A stretch of 64,000 nt of DNA from JAVKLU01 sp031538895 (GTDB lineage: Bacteria > Pseudomonadota > Gammaproteobacteria > Burkholderiales > Burkholderiaceae), in contig JAVKLU010000083.1 of assembly GCA_031538895.1 (NCBI GenBank), positions 1 to 64,000 on the forward strand, given 5' to 3'. Position 1 is the stretch's first letter, and every line of letters begins with the position of its first letter. A program made the position numbers and the translations under genes. The notes beneath the pieces were generated by a model that was given only the letters and a program-made list of their open reading frames with translations, had not been told where the DNA came from and did not search any database. This document shows, piece after piece, positions 8,829 through 18,084 of this stretch.

Positions 8829-9659
8829 TTAAAAACCTTTAACCAGGCGATCAATTTTTTGTAGCGAGGCCAGTAACTCGGGCATCTCTGACAACTTGAC
8901 CGCGTTCGGACCATCCGATTTGGCCACCTTAGGATTGGGATGTGTTTCCATAAATAAGCCAGCTACACCCACTGCAATGGCGGCTCGCGCTAACACCGGC
9001 ACAAATTCTGATTGTCCGCCCGACGTGGTTCCTTGCCCACCGGGCAATTGCACCGAATGCGTTGCATCAAAAACAATCGGGCACTCGCATTCACGCATGA
9101 TCGCTAAGGCGCGCATATCGGACACTAAATTGTTGTAACCAAAACTCACTCCTCGCTCACAGGCCATAAACAAATCAGTGGATAAACCAGCTTCCTTGGC
9201 GGCACTGCGCGCTTTATCAATCACGTTCTTCATATCATGCGGCGCAAGAAACTGGCCTTTTTTGATATTGACCGGTTTACCCGATTGCGCGCAGGCACTG
9301 ATGAAATCGGTTTGTCGACACAAAAAGGCAGGGGTCTGCAACACATCCACCACCGCCGCCACCGGTTTAATTTCGTCGATTTCGTGAATATCGGTCAGCA
9401 CCGGAACTCCCACCGTGGCGCGCACCTCGGCCAAAATCTCCAGTCCCTTGGCCATGCCCAAACCACGAAACGACGTGCCCGAAGAGCGATTGGCTTTATC
9501 AAACGAGGATTTATAAATAAATGGAATGCCCAAGGCCGCCGTCATATCGCGCAAGGCGGTCGCGGTTTCTAAGGCCATCTCGCGCGATTCAATCACGCAC
9601 GGACCGGCGATTAAAAAAAACGGCTGATCATTACCAACGGTATAGGAACAAAGTTTCAT
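8829..9659 (-). CDS. kdsA: 3-deoxy-8-phosphooctulonate synthase
   Basis: 276 residues. KdsA condenses phosphoenolpyruvate with arabinose 5-phosphate to make KDO 8-phosphate, the first committed step of KDO synthesis for LPS. The signature FFLIAGPCVIES at the N-terminus, YKSSFDKANRSS, TDIHE, IKKGQFLAPHDM, CERGVSFGYNNLVSDMRAL and FDATHSVQLPGG are all present. The upstream DUF1993 gene overlaps its start by 4 bp. The next enzyme, KdsC, is encoded at 46.8 kb. Confidence 0.97.
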   Translation of the reverse strand: MKLCSYTVGNDQPFFLIAGPCVIESREMALETATALRDMTAALGIPFIYKSSFDKANRSSGTSFRGLGMAKGLEILAEVRATVGVPVLTDIHEIDEIKPVAAVVDVLQTPAFLCRQTDFISACAQSGKPVNIKKGQFLAPHDMKNVIDKARSAAKEAGLSTDLFMACERGVSFGYNNLVSDMRALAIMRECECPIVFDATHSVQLPGGQGTTSGGQSEFVPVLARAAIAVGVAGLFMETHPNPKVAKSDGPNAVKLSEMPELLASLQKIDRLVKGF

Positions 9660-10168
9660 GATTTTCCTAAAAAGTCTGTTTTGCCAAGTGGTACGCCAGA
9701 ACCACGCAAAATCGCATAGACCATCGAAATATGAAAATACACATTACCTAAGACAAACTGATTTAAGTAATCAAGACCCGTAAAATTCAAGGTGTAGGTC
9801 GGGCCAAATTTCAACTCAATTGCCTTGCCTTCGCTGCCATCAATATGGGCGGAAGTAAAGGTTTTGACAAAAGCCAACACTTTGTCGATACGGGCGCGCA
9901 ATTCATCAAAATTGCTTTCAATATCCTCATGCTTAGGAGGTTCTTGTCCTCCTAATCGCGCCACACAGCCCTTGGCGTTATCGCACACGATTTGTACTTG
10001 CCTGATTAAGGGAAACATATCGGGGTACAAACGCATTTGCAAAAAAACTGTTGGTTCGTATTTGTTCTCTAAGGCGTGAGCTTGGGCTTTATCTAACATG
10101 CCACGCAAATTACCTAGCATTCGAACTAATACCGGAACACTGGCTTGATACATCGATTGAGTCGTCAT
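9656..10168 (-). CDS. DUF1993 family protein
   Basis: 170 residues, matching the DUF1993 family, small alpha-helical proteins whose fold resembles DinB-type four-helix bundles. Function is unknown. No signal peptide or membrane segment is visible. The 4-bp overlap with kdsA (ATGA type) indicates translational coupling. Position between pyrG and kdsA is one often filled by small unrelated genes in Betaproteobacteria, so context says little about its job. Confidence 0.7.
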   Translation of the reverse strand: MTTQSMYQASVPVLVRMLGNLRGMLDKAQAHALENKYEPTVFLQMRLYPDMFPLIRQVQIVCDNAKGCVARLGGQEPPKHEDIESNFDELRARIDKVLAFVKTFTSAHIDGSEGKAIELKFGPTYTLNFTGLDYLNQFVLGNVYFHISMVYAILRGSGVPLGKTDFLGKS

Positions 10169-10240
10169 TTGTTATTTCCTTTCAAAGTGTTTATTGAGGC
10201 GAGTAAATTGTTGCTGGGTCTATTGGTGATTTAAAAAATT

Positions 10241-11884
10241 TTAAGTTTTGGCTTGACGCGCCAAGGCTGCGTTCAAGGCTGCGTTAACAAACGAGATAAA
10301 TAAAGGATGACCCGCCCGTGGCGTCGAGGTAAATTCAGGATGGAACTGCACGCCCATAAACCAGGGATGTACGTTTTGCGGCAACTCCATGATTTCGCAT
10401 AAATCTTCATTAGGTGTGCGCGCCGATACCACCAAACCTGCCGCTTCAATCTGTGGTAACAGTTTATTGTTGGCTTCGTAACGATGACGATGACGCTCGG
10501 TCACTTCTGTACCATAAATTTTGGCCGCCAAAGATTCGCTTTTCACCGCACAAGTTTGCGCGCCTAAACGCATCGTGCCGCCTTTGTTTGATTCCTTATT
10601 GCGTTTAATCGTTTGTCCGTTTTTATCTTGCCATTCAGCGATCAAGGCGACCACTGGCGCGACGGTATCTTCTTCAAATTCTGTCGAATTCGCAGCCGTA
10701 ATTCCAGCCATGTTGCGCGCGTATTCAATCAAGGCGACTTGCATTCCCAAACAAATTCCCAAATACGGAATCTGATGTATACGGGCGTAATTAGCGGCGG
10801 CAATTTTGCCTTCAACACCACGCTTACCAAAACCACCAGGAACCAAAATCGCATCAAAACGACTTAACTGAGCCACACCTTCGCGCTCCAAATTTTCCGA
10901 ATCAATATAGTCAATCTCAACCTTGGTATTGGTATGAATACCAGCGTGTCGCAAGGCTTCGGTGAGGGATTTGTACGACTCGGTCAGGTCCACATATTTA
11001 CCCACCATCGCCAAGCGAATGCTGTGTTGCGGTATTTTCATGGCGTCAATAATCTTTTGCCATTGACTTAAATCTGCTTCGACCTTGGGCAAATTCAGAA
11101 CTTGACACACCATTTTGTCGAGTTTTTGACGATGTAAGATCAACGGGATTTTATAGATATTGTCGGTGTCCGCCAGCGAGATCACACCAGCCATCGGCAC
11201 ATTACTAAACAAACTGATTTTTTCGCGCTCATCCTCTGGAATGTCGCGATCGGCGCGACACAAAATGATATTGGGAGAAATTCCGATTTCACGCAACTTT
11301 TGCGCGCTGTGCTGCGTTGGTTTGGTTTTTAACTCACCCGCTGAAGCCAAATACACCACCAAAGTCAAATGAATGAACGCGGTTTGACCAGGCCCTGCAC
11401 GCAAGCTGTATTGACGCGCGGCTTCCAAAAAGGGGAGGGATTCAATATCGCCGACAGTGCCGCCAATTTCGATAATCCCCACATCAAAACCTTTGACGCC
11501 GCGCAACATAAATTCGATGATTTCGTTGGTGATGTGTGGAATCACTTGAACCGTTTTACCTAAATAATCACCGCGTCGCTCTTTTTTCAAAACCGATTCG
11601 TAAATCTGTCCTGTGGTGAAATTATTTGCGCGACGCATCCGCGTTTTGATAAAACGTTCGTAATGCCCCAAATCCAAGTCGGTTTCGGCGCCGTCTTCGG
11701 TGACAAACACTTCGCCATGCTGAAACGGGCTCATCGTCCCGGGATCAACGTTGATATACGGATCAAGTTTGACCAAAGTCACCGACAGCCCTCGCGCTTC
11801 GAGAATCGCCGCTAAAGAAGCCGCAGCGACTCCTTTACCGAGAGAGGACACTACACCACCAGTAACAAATACAAGCTTGGTCAT
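10241..11884 (-). CDS. pyrG: CTP synthase
   Basis: 547 residues. It aminates UTP to CTP using glutamine. The N-terminal synthetase domain begins TKLVFVTGGVVSSLGKG. The C-terminal class I glutamine amidotransferase domain shows the nucleophile Cys in YLGICLGMQ and the His-Glu pair in VQFHPEFTS. The ATG at 11884 is the family start; a longer reading frame to 11932 has no homologous sequence. The C-terminus carries a perfect 12-bp tandem duplication (10262-10285) that encodes the NAALNAAL repeat, so the tail may have been lengthened by four residues. Confidence 0.97.
   Translation of the reverse strand: MTKLVFVTGGVVSSLGKGVAAASLAAILEARGLSVTLVKLDPYINVDPGTMSPFQHGEVFVTEDGAETDLDLGHYERFIKTRMRRANNFTTGQIYESVLKKERRGDYLGKTVQVIPHITNEIIEFMLRGVKGFDVGIIEIGGTVGDIESLPFLEAARQYSLRAGPGQTAFIHLTLVVYLASAGELKTKPTQHSAQKLREIGISPNIILCRADRDIPEDEREKISLFSNVPMAGVISLADTDNIYKIPLILHRQKLDKMVCQVLNLPKVEADLSQWQKIIDAMKIPQHSIRLAMVGKYVDLTESYKSLTEALRHAGIHTNTKVEIDYIDSENLEREGVAQLSRFDAILVPGGFGKRGVEGKIAAANYARIHQIPYLGICLGMQVALIEYARNMAGITAANSTEFEEDTVAPVVALIAEWQDKNGQTIKRNKESNKGGTMRLGAQTCAVKSESLAAKIYGTEVTERHRHRYEANNKLLPQIEAAGLVVSARTPNEDLCEIMELPQNVHPWFMGVQFHPEFTSTPRAGHPLFISFVNAALNAALARQAKT
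10262..10285. repeat. 12-bp x2 tandem duplication in pyrG 3' end
   Basis: The unit caaggctgcgtt occurs twice without mismatch. It is in frame and repeats four codons near the C-terminus of CTP synthase. It belongs to a group of short tandem duplications at gene ends in this window. Confidence 0.9.
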
Positions 11885-12004
11885 ATCAATCGCTATTTTG
11901 AGTAAAGCGCGATTATAGAGATATGACGACAAACTTGCATAACACCCGGTACTTTACCTGCACAATCGCGTGGCAAATCCGTTTTTGGCGGCTTAAAGGC
12001 TTGC

Positions 12005-12580
12005 TTAAAGCAGATGTTTTTGTTTCAAAATCACGCGCGCTTTTTGTAGGTAATAAAACATCGAAACAATCGTCATGACAGCGGCCGCTTCGAGCATTCG
12101 TTCGCCCCAAAAACGCGTATTAAACCAAGCGATATTGTCGTAATACAAAAGCATCGGTAAGGCAATCATTTGCAAAGTGGTTTTAATTTTTCCCAACTGG
12201 TTAACGGCCATGGATTTGACAGAGCCCAATTGCGCCATCCATTCGCGCAAAGCGCCGATGGTGATTTCACGCCCCACAATAATCAAGGCCATCAGGGCAT
12301 ACGTTCGCCCTTGATCGACCAGAATTAGCAAGGTTGAACAGACTAATAATTTGTCCGCCACTGGATCTAAAAATGCACCAAAGGCCGAAACTTGATTCCA
12401 ACGTCGCGCCAAATAACCATCCAACCAATCGGTAATCGCGCTGCCAACAAACAAAACCATCGCCAAAATATTGGTTGTCTTGTAAGACAAAACGCTATCA
12501 GGAATCGCAAAGATAATCACCAATAAAGGAATGGCGATCACGCGTAACCACGTCAAAAAAATAGGAAAATTAAAAGGCAC
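12005..12580 (-). CDS. pgsA: CDP-diacylglycerol--glycerol-3-phosphate 3-phosphatidyltransferase
   Basis: 191 residues from the GTG at 12580, close to the usual length of about 180-190. It makes phosphatidylglycerol phosphate at the inner membrane. The CDP-alcohol phosphotransferase motif is complete: DWLDGYLARR followed by GAFLDPVADK. Several hydrophobic segments are visible. A TTG at 12625 would add 15 residues; homology (PFNFPIFLTWLR is the usual start) favours the GTG, but neither has a strong ribosome site. The gene is upstream of pyrG on the same strand. Confidence 0.9.
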   Translation of the reverse strand: MPFNFPIFLTWLRVIAIPLLVIIFAIPDSVLSYKTTNILAMVLFVGSAITDWLDGYLARRWNQVSAFGAFLDPVADKLLVCSTLLILVDQGRTYALMALIIVGREITIGALREWMAQLGSVKSMAVNQLGKIKTTLQMIALPMLLYYDNIAWFNTRFWGERMLEAAAVMTIVSMFYYLQKARVILKQKHLL

Positions 12581-12659
12581 AATGGCTTGCTGGTAAAGAA
12601 CTATGAATGGTCTGAATAACTTCAATTTGAGAAAAAACGCTGTTTTATCGTGCGATCAA

Positions 12660-13736
12660 TCATGTCGTGCCGCATTGTGCACGTTGCTGTAAAGCCGCAT
12701 CCATCAAAACTAAAGCCAGCATCGCTTCCACAATCGGCGGCGCGCGTAAACCCACGCAAGGATCATGTCGGCCTTTGGTCATCAAAGTGGTTTCTTGGCC
12801 ATTTTGATCAATCGTGCGGCGCGTTTGCAAAATACTGGGCGTGGGTTTAAACGCCACCGAGACACGAATATCCTGACCGCTGGAAATTCCACCCAACACA
12901 CCACCCGAATGATTCGACAAAAATTCAGTTGAACGAATTTCATCATTATGTTCGCTACCTTTTTGTGCGACCGCCGCAAATCCTGCGCCAATTTCAACGC
13001 CCTTAACCGCATTTATCCCCATCATCGCCGCGGCGATATTGGCGTCGAGTTTTTGAAATAAAGGCGCCCCCCAACCCACCGGAACATTGCAGGCAATAAC
13101 TTCAATTCGCGCGCCAATCGAATCTTGTGATTTAGCAATGTCACGCAAATATCTTTCCAAACGTGGCACTGCTGTTAAATCGGCAACATTAAACGGATTT
13201 TGTTCAAAACCGGCATCTAAGGAGGCCCAATCATGAAAAGGAATCTGTTTACTACCGATTTGCGATACATAGGCGCGGATCGTGATCGAAAAATTTTCAG
13301 CTAACCATTTTTTAGCCACTGCGCCCGCCGCCACGATGGGCGCAGTTAAACGCGCAGACGAACGGCCGCCGCCACGATAATCTCGAATGCCGTATTTATG
13401 CCAATAGGTGTAATCAGCGTGTCCCGGGCGAAATTTTTCAGCGATCTCGCCATAATCTTTACTGCGTTGATCTTGATTACGAATCATGATCGCAATCGGT
13501 GCACCGGTAGTTTTGCCAGCAAACACGCCCGATAAAATTTCCGGCATATCGTCCTCTTTACGTTGCGTCACAAACGATGAAGTACCGGGTTTACGCCGCG
13601 CCAAATCACCCAACAAATCATCAACACTGAGCGATAATAAAGGCGGGCATCCATCAATCACACAGCCTATTGCCGCGCCGTGCGACTCGCCAAAAGTCGT
13701 CACCGCAAAAAAAGTTCCTAATGTGTTGGTCGCCAT
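12660..13736 (-). CDS. aroC: Chorismate synthase
   Basis: 358 residues. It performs the last step of the shikimate pathway, converting 5-enolpyruvylshikimate 3-phosphate to chorismate with reduced FMN. The three family signatures are visible: GESHGAAIGCVIDGCPP near the N-terminus, YRGGGRSSARLTA in the middle and SVAFKPTPSI / KGRHDPCVGLRAPP toward the end. The ATG at 13736 (MATNTLGTFF) is the family start. It is divergent from rsmB. Confidence 0.97.
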   Translation of the reverse strand: MATNTLGTFFAVTTFGESHGAAIGCVIDGCPPLLSLSVDDLLGDLARRKPGTSSFVTQRKEDDMPEILSGVFAGKTTGAPIAIMIRNQDQRSKDYGEIAEKFRPGHADYTYWHKYGIRDYRGGGRSSARLTAPIVAAGAVAKKWLAENFSITIRAYVSQIGSKQIPFHDWASLDAGFEQNPFNVADLTAVPRLERYLRDIAKSQDSIGARIEVIACNVPVGWGAPLFQKLDANIAAAMMGINAVKGVEIGAGFAAVAQKGSEHNDEIRSTEFLSNHSGGVLGGISSGQDIRVSVAFKPTPSILQTRRTIDQNGQETTLMTKGRHDPCVGLRAPPIVEAMLALVLMDAALQQRAQCGTT

Positions 13737-13907
13737 AAGATAGGATAGATTGATGCACACTGATAAAGACACACGATTGTATAAGCGCGCTCCGCGCTAA
13801 AAAAATGAATCATCGACACGCGATATAGTGCGTCGTTCAATTCGTTTGTTCAGCGCGCCGCAGTGCGCATCATTTAATTTGCGCCGCATTTTCTGAGGTG
13901 ACCGATC

Positions 13908-15185
13908 ATGACCAGCGTTCCCCTTTCTGCCTTACTCAACGCTTCTGCGCAAGTGATCACACGGGTCTTAGCCGGTGAATCTTTATCGCGCGCACTGCCG
14001 GCCATACAAGCGCGTATTCCGGCCAGTCATCACGGCGGTACGCAAGATTTAAGTTATCACGCGCTACGTTATCACGCACAAACCGAGTTTTTATTGCAGC
14101 AGTGGATGCACACCAAACCCGATCCTTATTTGTCATCTTTGCTGCAATGTGCACTGGCCTTATTGATGGGACAACGCTATCCCGCACACACCTTAGTTCA
14201 TCAATGCGTTGAAGCAGTGGCACAAGAACATCATTGGGCCAAAAAATTAGTCAACGCAATTTTGCGTCGTTATTTGCGTGAAGAAAAAGATTTGGCCGAA
14301 CAGTTTTCCCGACGACCCAATGTCGCAGCCAACCTTCCTGCGTGGTGGTTAAACCAATTACAACGCCACTATCCTGAGGACAGCCCAGCTATCGTCGCGG
14401 CGCAAAAACTCAAGCCCCCTTTAACACTACGCGTTAATCGCCGTCGTTGTTCTGTGGAAGATTATCAAAGTATTTTGACGGCGGCAGGGATTGAAGCAAG
14501 GCGTTTGGGCACGGCGTTTGATCTGCCCGCATTGACTTTGTCGCAGCCCATACCCATCAATCAGATCCCACATTTTTCTGCGGGGTGGGTGTCGGTGCAA
14601 GACCTCGGCGCACAAATGGCGATTACGCAAATGGACTTGGCGCCTGGCATGAAGGTCTTGGACGCTTGCGCGGCCCCTGGCGGCAAATCTGCACATATTT
14701 TGGAACACGCCGACGTGCAATTAACCGCGCTTGATCATGATTCTGAGCGTTTGTATAAAGTTGAATCAACTTTGCATCGTTTGGGATTACATGATCGCGC
14801 CAGCTTGACCTGCACTGATGCGCGACGCTTTCGCAGTGGGCAAAAATTTGATCGAATCTTGGCTGATTTGCCATGTACCGCGTCGGGAATTGTACGTCGC
14901 CACCCCGATATTCCATGGCTGCGTCGCCCCGAAGACACCTCGCAACTGGCGCAAACGAGTGCGCAAATTCTGGATCATTTATGGACTTTGCTCGAACCCG
15001 ATGGCATATTGGTCATGGCGACCTGTTCTATTTGGCCCGCAGAATCAAAATTACAAGCCGAATCATTTGTCGCGCGTCATGATATTCAACGGCACCATTC
15101 TTTTGGTCAGTTGTTGCCTGGCGTCCCACATCCCGATTTGGCCGATTGCGACGGCTTGTTTTACGCTCAATTTTGGAAAAATTAA
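13908..15185 (+). CDS. rsmB: 16S rRNA (cytosine(967)-C(5))-methyltransferase RsmB
   Basis: 425 residues. An N-terminal NusB-like RNA-binding domain (about 1-140) precedes the SAM-dependent methyltransferase domain. SAM-binding motif I VLDACAAPGGKSAHI, motif IV LPCTASGIVRRHPD with its cysteine, and motif VI MATCSIWPAES with the second, catalytic cysteine are all present. It methylates C967 of 16S rRNA. It is 88 bp upstream of recA; the usual fmt or def neighbours are not adjacent, although def is found at 17.4 kb. Confidence 0.93.
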   Translation: MTSVPLSALLNASAQVITRVLAGESLSRALPAIQARIPASHHGGTQDLSYHALRYHAQTEFLLQQWMHTKPDPYLSSLLQCALALLMGQRYPAHTLVHQCVEAVAQEHHWAKKLVNAILRRYLREEKDLAEQFSRRPNVAANLPAWWLNQLQRHYPEDSPAIVAAQKLKPPLTLRVNRRRCSVEDYQSILTAAGIEARRLGTAFDLPALTLSQPIPINQIPHFSAGWVSVQDLGAQMAITQMDLAPGMKVLDACAAPGGKSAHILEHADVQLTALDHDSERLYKVESTLHRLGLHDRASLTCTDARRFRSGQKFDRILADLPCTASGIVRRHPDIPWLRRPEDTSQLAQTSAQILDHLWTLLEPDGILVMATCSIWPAESKLQAESFVARHDIQRHHSFGQLLPGVPHPDLADCDGLFYAQFWKN

Positions 15186-15273
15186 TCCATCCAATACTTA
15201 AACACGATGCGTTTTAAATTCAGGCATAAAATGCAAGACTACAATTCATCACCAACTTATTTAAGGATTACTC

Positions 15274-16338
15274 ATGGAAGATAAAAAATCTCCGCAACAA
15301 GCCGAACGTGTTAAAGCATTGTCTGCCGCACTGGCACAAATCGAAAAACAGTTTGGTAAAGGGTCAGTCATGCGTTTGGCCGATGGCGCCGTGGCGGATG
15401 AAGTCCAAACCGTTTCAACCGGCTCCTTAACGCTGGACATTGCCTTGGGAATTGGCGGATTGCCACGCGGTCGAGTGGTCGAAATTTACGGGCCAGAATC
15501 CTCTGGTAAAACAACCATGACCTTACACGTTGTCGCCGAAATGCAAAAATTAGGCGGCACTTGCGCTTTCATCGATGCGGAACATGCACTGGACATTACT
15601 TACGCTGAAAAATTAGGCGTCAACTTAAACGAATTACTGGTCTCGCAACCGGATACCGGCGAACAAGCTCTTGAAATTACGGATGCGCTAGTGCGTTCAG
15701 GCAGCGTCGATTTAATCGTTATTGATTCGGTTGCAGCTTTAACACCACGCGCGGAGATCGAAGGTGACATGGGTGATTCTTTGCCCGGGTTACAAGCACG
15801 TTTAATGTCACAGGCCTTGCGCAAACTCACCGGTTCAATTAAACGCACCAACTGTTTGGTGATTTTTATTAACCAAATTAGAATGAAAATTGGTGTCATG
15901 TTTGGCAGTCCCGAAACAACCACCGGCGGTAACGCATTAAAATTTTATGCTTCAGTTCGACTCGATATTCGCCGCACAGGCGCCATTAAAAATGGGGATG
16001 AAGTGATCGGTAGCGAAAGCAAAATTAAAGTGGTTAAAAACAAAGTCGCACCACCCTTTCGCGAAGCGCATTTTGATATTTTATATGGCTCTGGGGTATC
16101 CCGCGAGGGCGAGATTATCGACTTGGGTTCGGAACACAAAATCATTGACAAATCAGGCGCGTGGTATAGCTATGGTAGCGAACGCATTGGTCAAGGTAAA
16201 GACAATGCGCGCAAGTTTTTAATCGATAATCCTGTCATGTCGCGTGAAATCGAAGAAAAAATTCGTGCCCTGTTAGCGATTCCCTCTTTGGAAAGTCAAA
16301 AAATCACCGACGGGAAAAAATCTGCTGACAATGTTTAA
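15274..16338 (+). CDS. recA: Recombinase A
   Basis: 354 residues, full length. RecA forms ATP-dependent filaments on single-stranded DNA for homologous recombination and SOS induction. Walker A GPESSGKTT, Walker B LIVIDSVAALTP, loop L2 region FGSPETTTGGNALKFYASVRLDIRR and the N-terminal KALSAALAQIEKQFGKGSVMRL are typical. No LexA-type palindrome is visible in the 88 bp upstream, and recX is not downstream. The stop codon lies inside a 12-bp tandem duplication. Confidence 0.99.
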   Translation: MEDKKSPQQAERVKALSAALAQIEKQFGKGSVMRLADGAVADEVQTVSTGSLTLDIALGIGGLPRGRVVEIYGPESSGKTTMTLHVVAEMQKLGGTCAFIDAEHALDITYAEKLGVNLNELLVSQPDTGEQALEITDALVRSGSVDLIVIDSVAALTPRAEIEGDMGDSLPGLQARLMSQALRKLTGSIKRTNCLVIFINQIRMKIGVMFGSPETTTGGNALKFYASVRLDIRRTGAIKNGDEVIGSESKIKVVKNKVAPPFREAHFDILYGSGVSREGEIIDLGSEHKIIDKSGAWYSYGSERIGQGKDNARKFLIDNPVMSREIEEKIRALLAIPSLESQKITDGKKSADNV

Positions 16339-16356
16339 GGACAAGTTTAAGGGCAA
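16333..16356. repeat. 12-bp x2 tandem duplication straddling the recA stop
   Basis: Units gtttaaggacaa and gtttaagggcaa (one mismatch) are adjacent. The first contains the TAA stop codon, so duplication left the protein unchanged. Confidence 0.85.
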
Positions 16357-16475
16357 GCTGAATACCATCTCTTTTTACAATTATCATTTTGTCATACCTC
16401 TTATTCATGCTGACTTGAGGTACCACAAAAACCAATGCTTAATTGTTTAGTGCTTACCTCATTAAGGACTTTAAA

Positions 16476-17111
16476 ATGAATACAAATCGCCTTTCAAATA
16501 CCGATCATTCACGCATCAAACGTATGCCCGAACGGGCCCATTTAGATCGTGCGACTGTGAATGCGATTATTGACAGTGGTCGGCTGGCGCACATTGGTTA
16601 TGTCATTGACGGCATGCCTTATGTCACTCCGACGGCGCATTGGCGCGATGCCGATTACATTTACTGGCACGGCTCATCAGCGTCACGGATGCTACGTGCA
16701 CAAAGTGAGAATATTCCGGTTTGTGTCACTATCAGTCATTTAGATGGTTTCGTACTGGCGCGTAGCGCTTTTCATCATTCGATGAATTACCGTAGCGTGA
16801 TGTTGTTCGGTAAGGCAGAATGGGTTGAAGATGAGGCACACAAAATCGCCGCCTTAAAACGGTTTACGGACAACTTGTTTCCAGAACGTTTTGATACCCT
16901 GCGTCCGATCAATGCGCAAGAGTTAAAAGCCACAAGAGTGTTACGCATGAAAATTGAAGAAGGTAGCGCCAAAGTGCGTAGTGGCCCGCCCAAAGATGAT
17001 GAAGAAGACTTAAGCTGGCCAGTATGGGCTGGCGTGATACCTCTGACCACTCATCAAGGAGTGCCGCAACCAGACGCTGCAACCTCACCCGATATCGCGC
17101 CCCCTATTTAA
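16476..17111 (+). CDS. Pyridoxamine 5'-phosphate oxidase-family flavin-binding protein
   Basis: 211 residues from the ATG at 16476. The sequence fits the split-barrel FMN-binding family that includes NimA-like and other PPOX-related proteins: R(M)PERAHLDRATVNAIIDSGRLAHIGYV followed by PYVTPTAHWRDADYIYWHGSS and a central segment with SAFHHSMNYRSVMLFGKAE. These proteins bind flavin; the reaction here is not known. The C-terminal 20 residues are Pro-rich and likely disordered. It is followed after 10 bp by the DUF2788 gene and then def, so these may be one operon. Confidence 0.8.
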   Translation: MNTNRLSNTDHSRIKRMPERAHLDRATVNAIIDSGRLAHIGYVIDGMPYVTPTAHWRDADYIYWHGSSASRMLRAQSENIPVCVTISHLDGFVLARSAFHHSMNYRSVMLFGKAEWVEDEAHKIAALKRFTDNLFPERFDTLRPINAQELKATRVLRMKIEEGSAKVRSGPPKDDEEDLSWPVWAGVIPLTTHQGVPQPDAATSPDIAPPI

Positions 17112-17121
17112 GAGTACTCTC

Positions 17122-17346
17122 ATGTTTGGATATACCGAGGCTCAACTCGCCAACTACGGCCTTTACTTTGGTATCGGCGGGTTAATCGTATTTATGTTAT
17201 TTATCGTGTTGCAATTGGCCTGGGAATCTAAAGCCGGCAAAACGGGCACTTTAGTTTTGCTTTTAGTATTGATGCTCGGTGCCAGTGGTTTAATCATTAA
17301 AGAAATCATTATTTGGCGTTTAGAAGCCTCGGCAACAAAACACTAA
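17122..17346 (+). CDS. DUF2788 family small membrane protein
   Basis: 74 residues with two predicted transmembrane segments (about 13-33 and 42-62) separated by a short charged loop ESKAGKTG. This matches the DUF2788 family of small proteobacterial membrane proteins of unknown function. Spacing of 10 bp from the upstream flavoprotein gene and 25 bp to def suggests co-transcription. Confidence 0.75.
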   Translation: MFGYTEAQLANYGLYFGIGGLIVFMLFIVLQLAWESKAGKTGTLVLLLVLMLGASGLIIKEIIIWRLEASATKH

Positions 17347-17371
17347 ATTGCACAATCTCTGAAGCCTTATT

Positions 17372-17881
17372 ATGTTACGAGACATTCTTCATTATCCCGA
17401 TCCTCGCCTGCATACTGTTGCCAAAGCCGTTACCCAGTTTGATGAAGCACTGGCCACTTTAACGCTTGACATGGCCCAAACCATGTATCATGCCAAAGGT
17501 GTGGGCTTGGCCGCAACTCAAATCAATATCCATCAACGCATCATCGTGGTGGATGTTAGTGAAGAACGTAACCAGTTATTAGTACTGGTCAATCCTGAGA
17601 TTGTGACCAAAAGCTCCCAAATTAAAGAATGGGAAGAAGGTTGCTTATCCACACCAGATATTTATGATACGGTGGCGCGTCCCGATCTGATTACCGTGAA
17701 AGCACAAGATGTTACGGGACAAGCTTTCAGTCTTGAAGCCGATGGATTATTATCCGTCTGCATTCAACATGAAATTGACCATTTGAACGGCATCCTGTTT
17801 GTGCAACATCTCTCCTCTCTCAAACGACAAAGAATCCGTAGCAAAGCACTCAAAAGAATTCGTGAAGCAGAAGCGGTTTAA
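17372..17881 (+). CDS. def: Peptide deformylase
   Basis: 169 residues. It removes the N-formyl group from nascent proteins using a metal ion. The three family motifs are intact: motif I GVGLAATQI, motif II EEGCLS with the metal-binding Cys, and motif III QHEIDHLNG with two metal-binding His and the catalytic Glu. It is not paired with fmt here, unlike in many bacteria. Confidence 0.97.
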   Translation: MLRDILHYPDPRLHTVAKAVTQFDEALATLTLDMAQTMYHAKGVGLAATQINIHQRIIVVDVSEERNQLLVLVNPEIVTKSSQIKEWEEGCLSTPDIYDTVARPDLITVKAQDVTGQAFSLEADGLLSVCIQHEIDHLNGILFVQHLSSLKRQRIRSKALKRIREAEAV

Positions 17882-18009
17882 AAAGGTTCTCTCACTTTTA
17901 ATATCAATCGACTTGATTCTTTCACCATAAAGTCATACACTAGGTCAAGGTGATTTTTATCTCTACTTTGATGCAAGGATAATGACGCAGCGATAAATTT
18001 ATACCTTAG

Positions 18010-18048
18010 CTTTATGTCATGTCTTTATGCCATGTCTTTATGTCATAC
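18010..18048. repeat. 13-bp x3 tandem repeat downstream of def
   Basis: Three adjacent copies of ctttatgtcatgt, with one or two mismatches, lie in the 200-bp gap between def and the next gene. No gene function is apparent. Confidence 0.85.
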
Positions 18049-18084
18049 CATCAGTAACCATTTTGAACAAAATTGAGCACAACT

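Noticed and set aside
15186..15273. LexA (SOS) box upstream of recA
   Set aside because: No CTGT-N8-ACAG-type palindrome is present.
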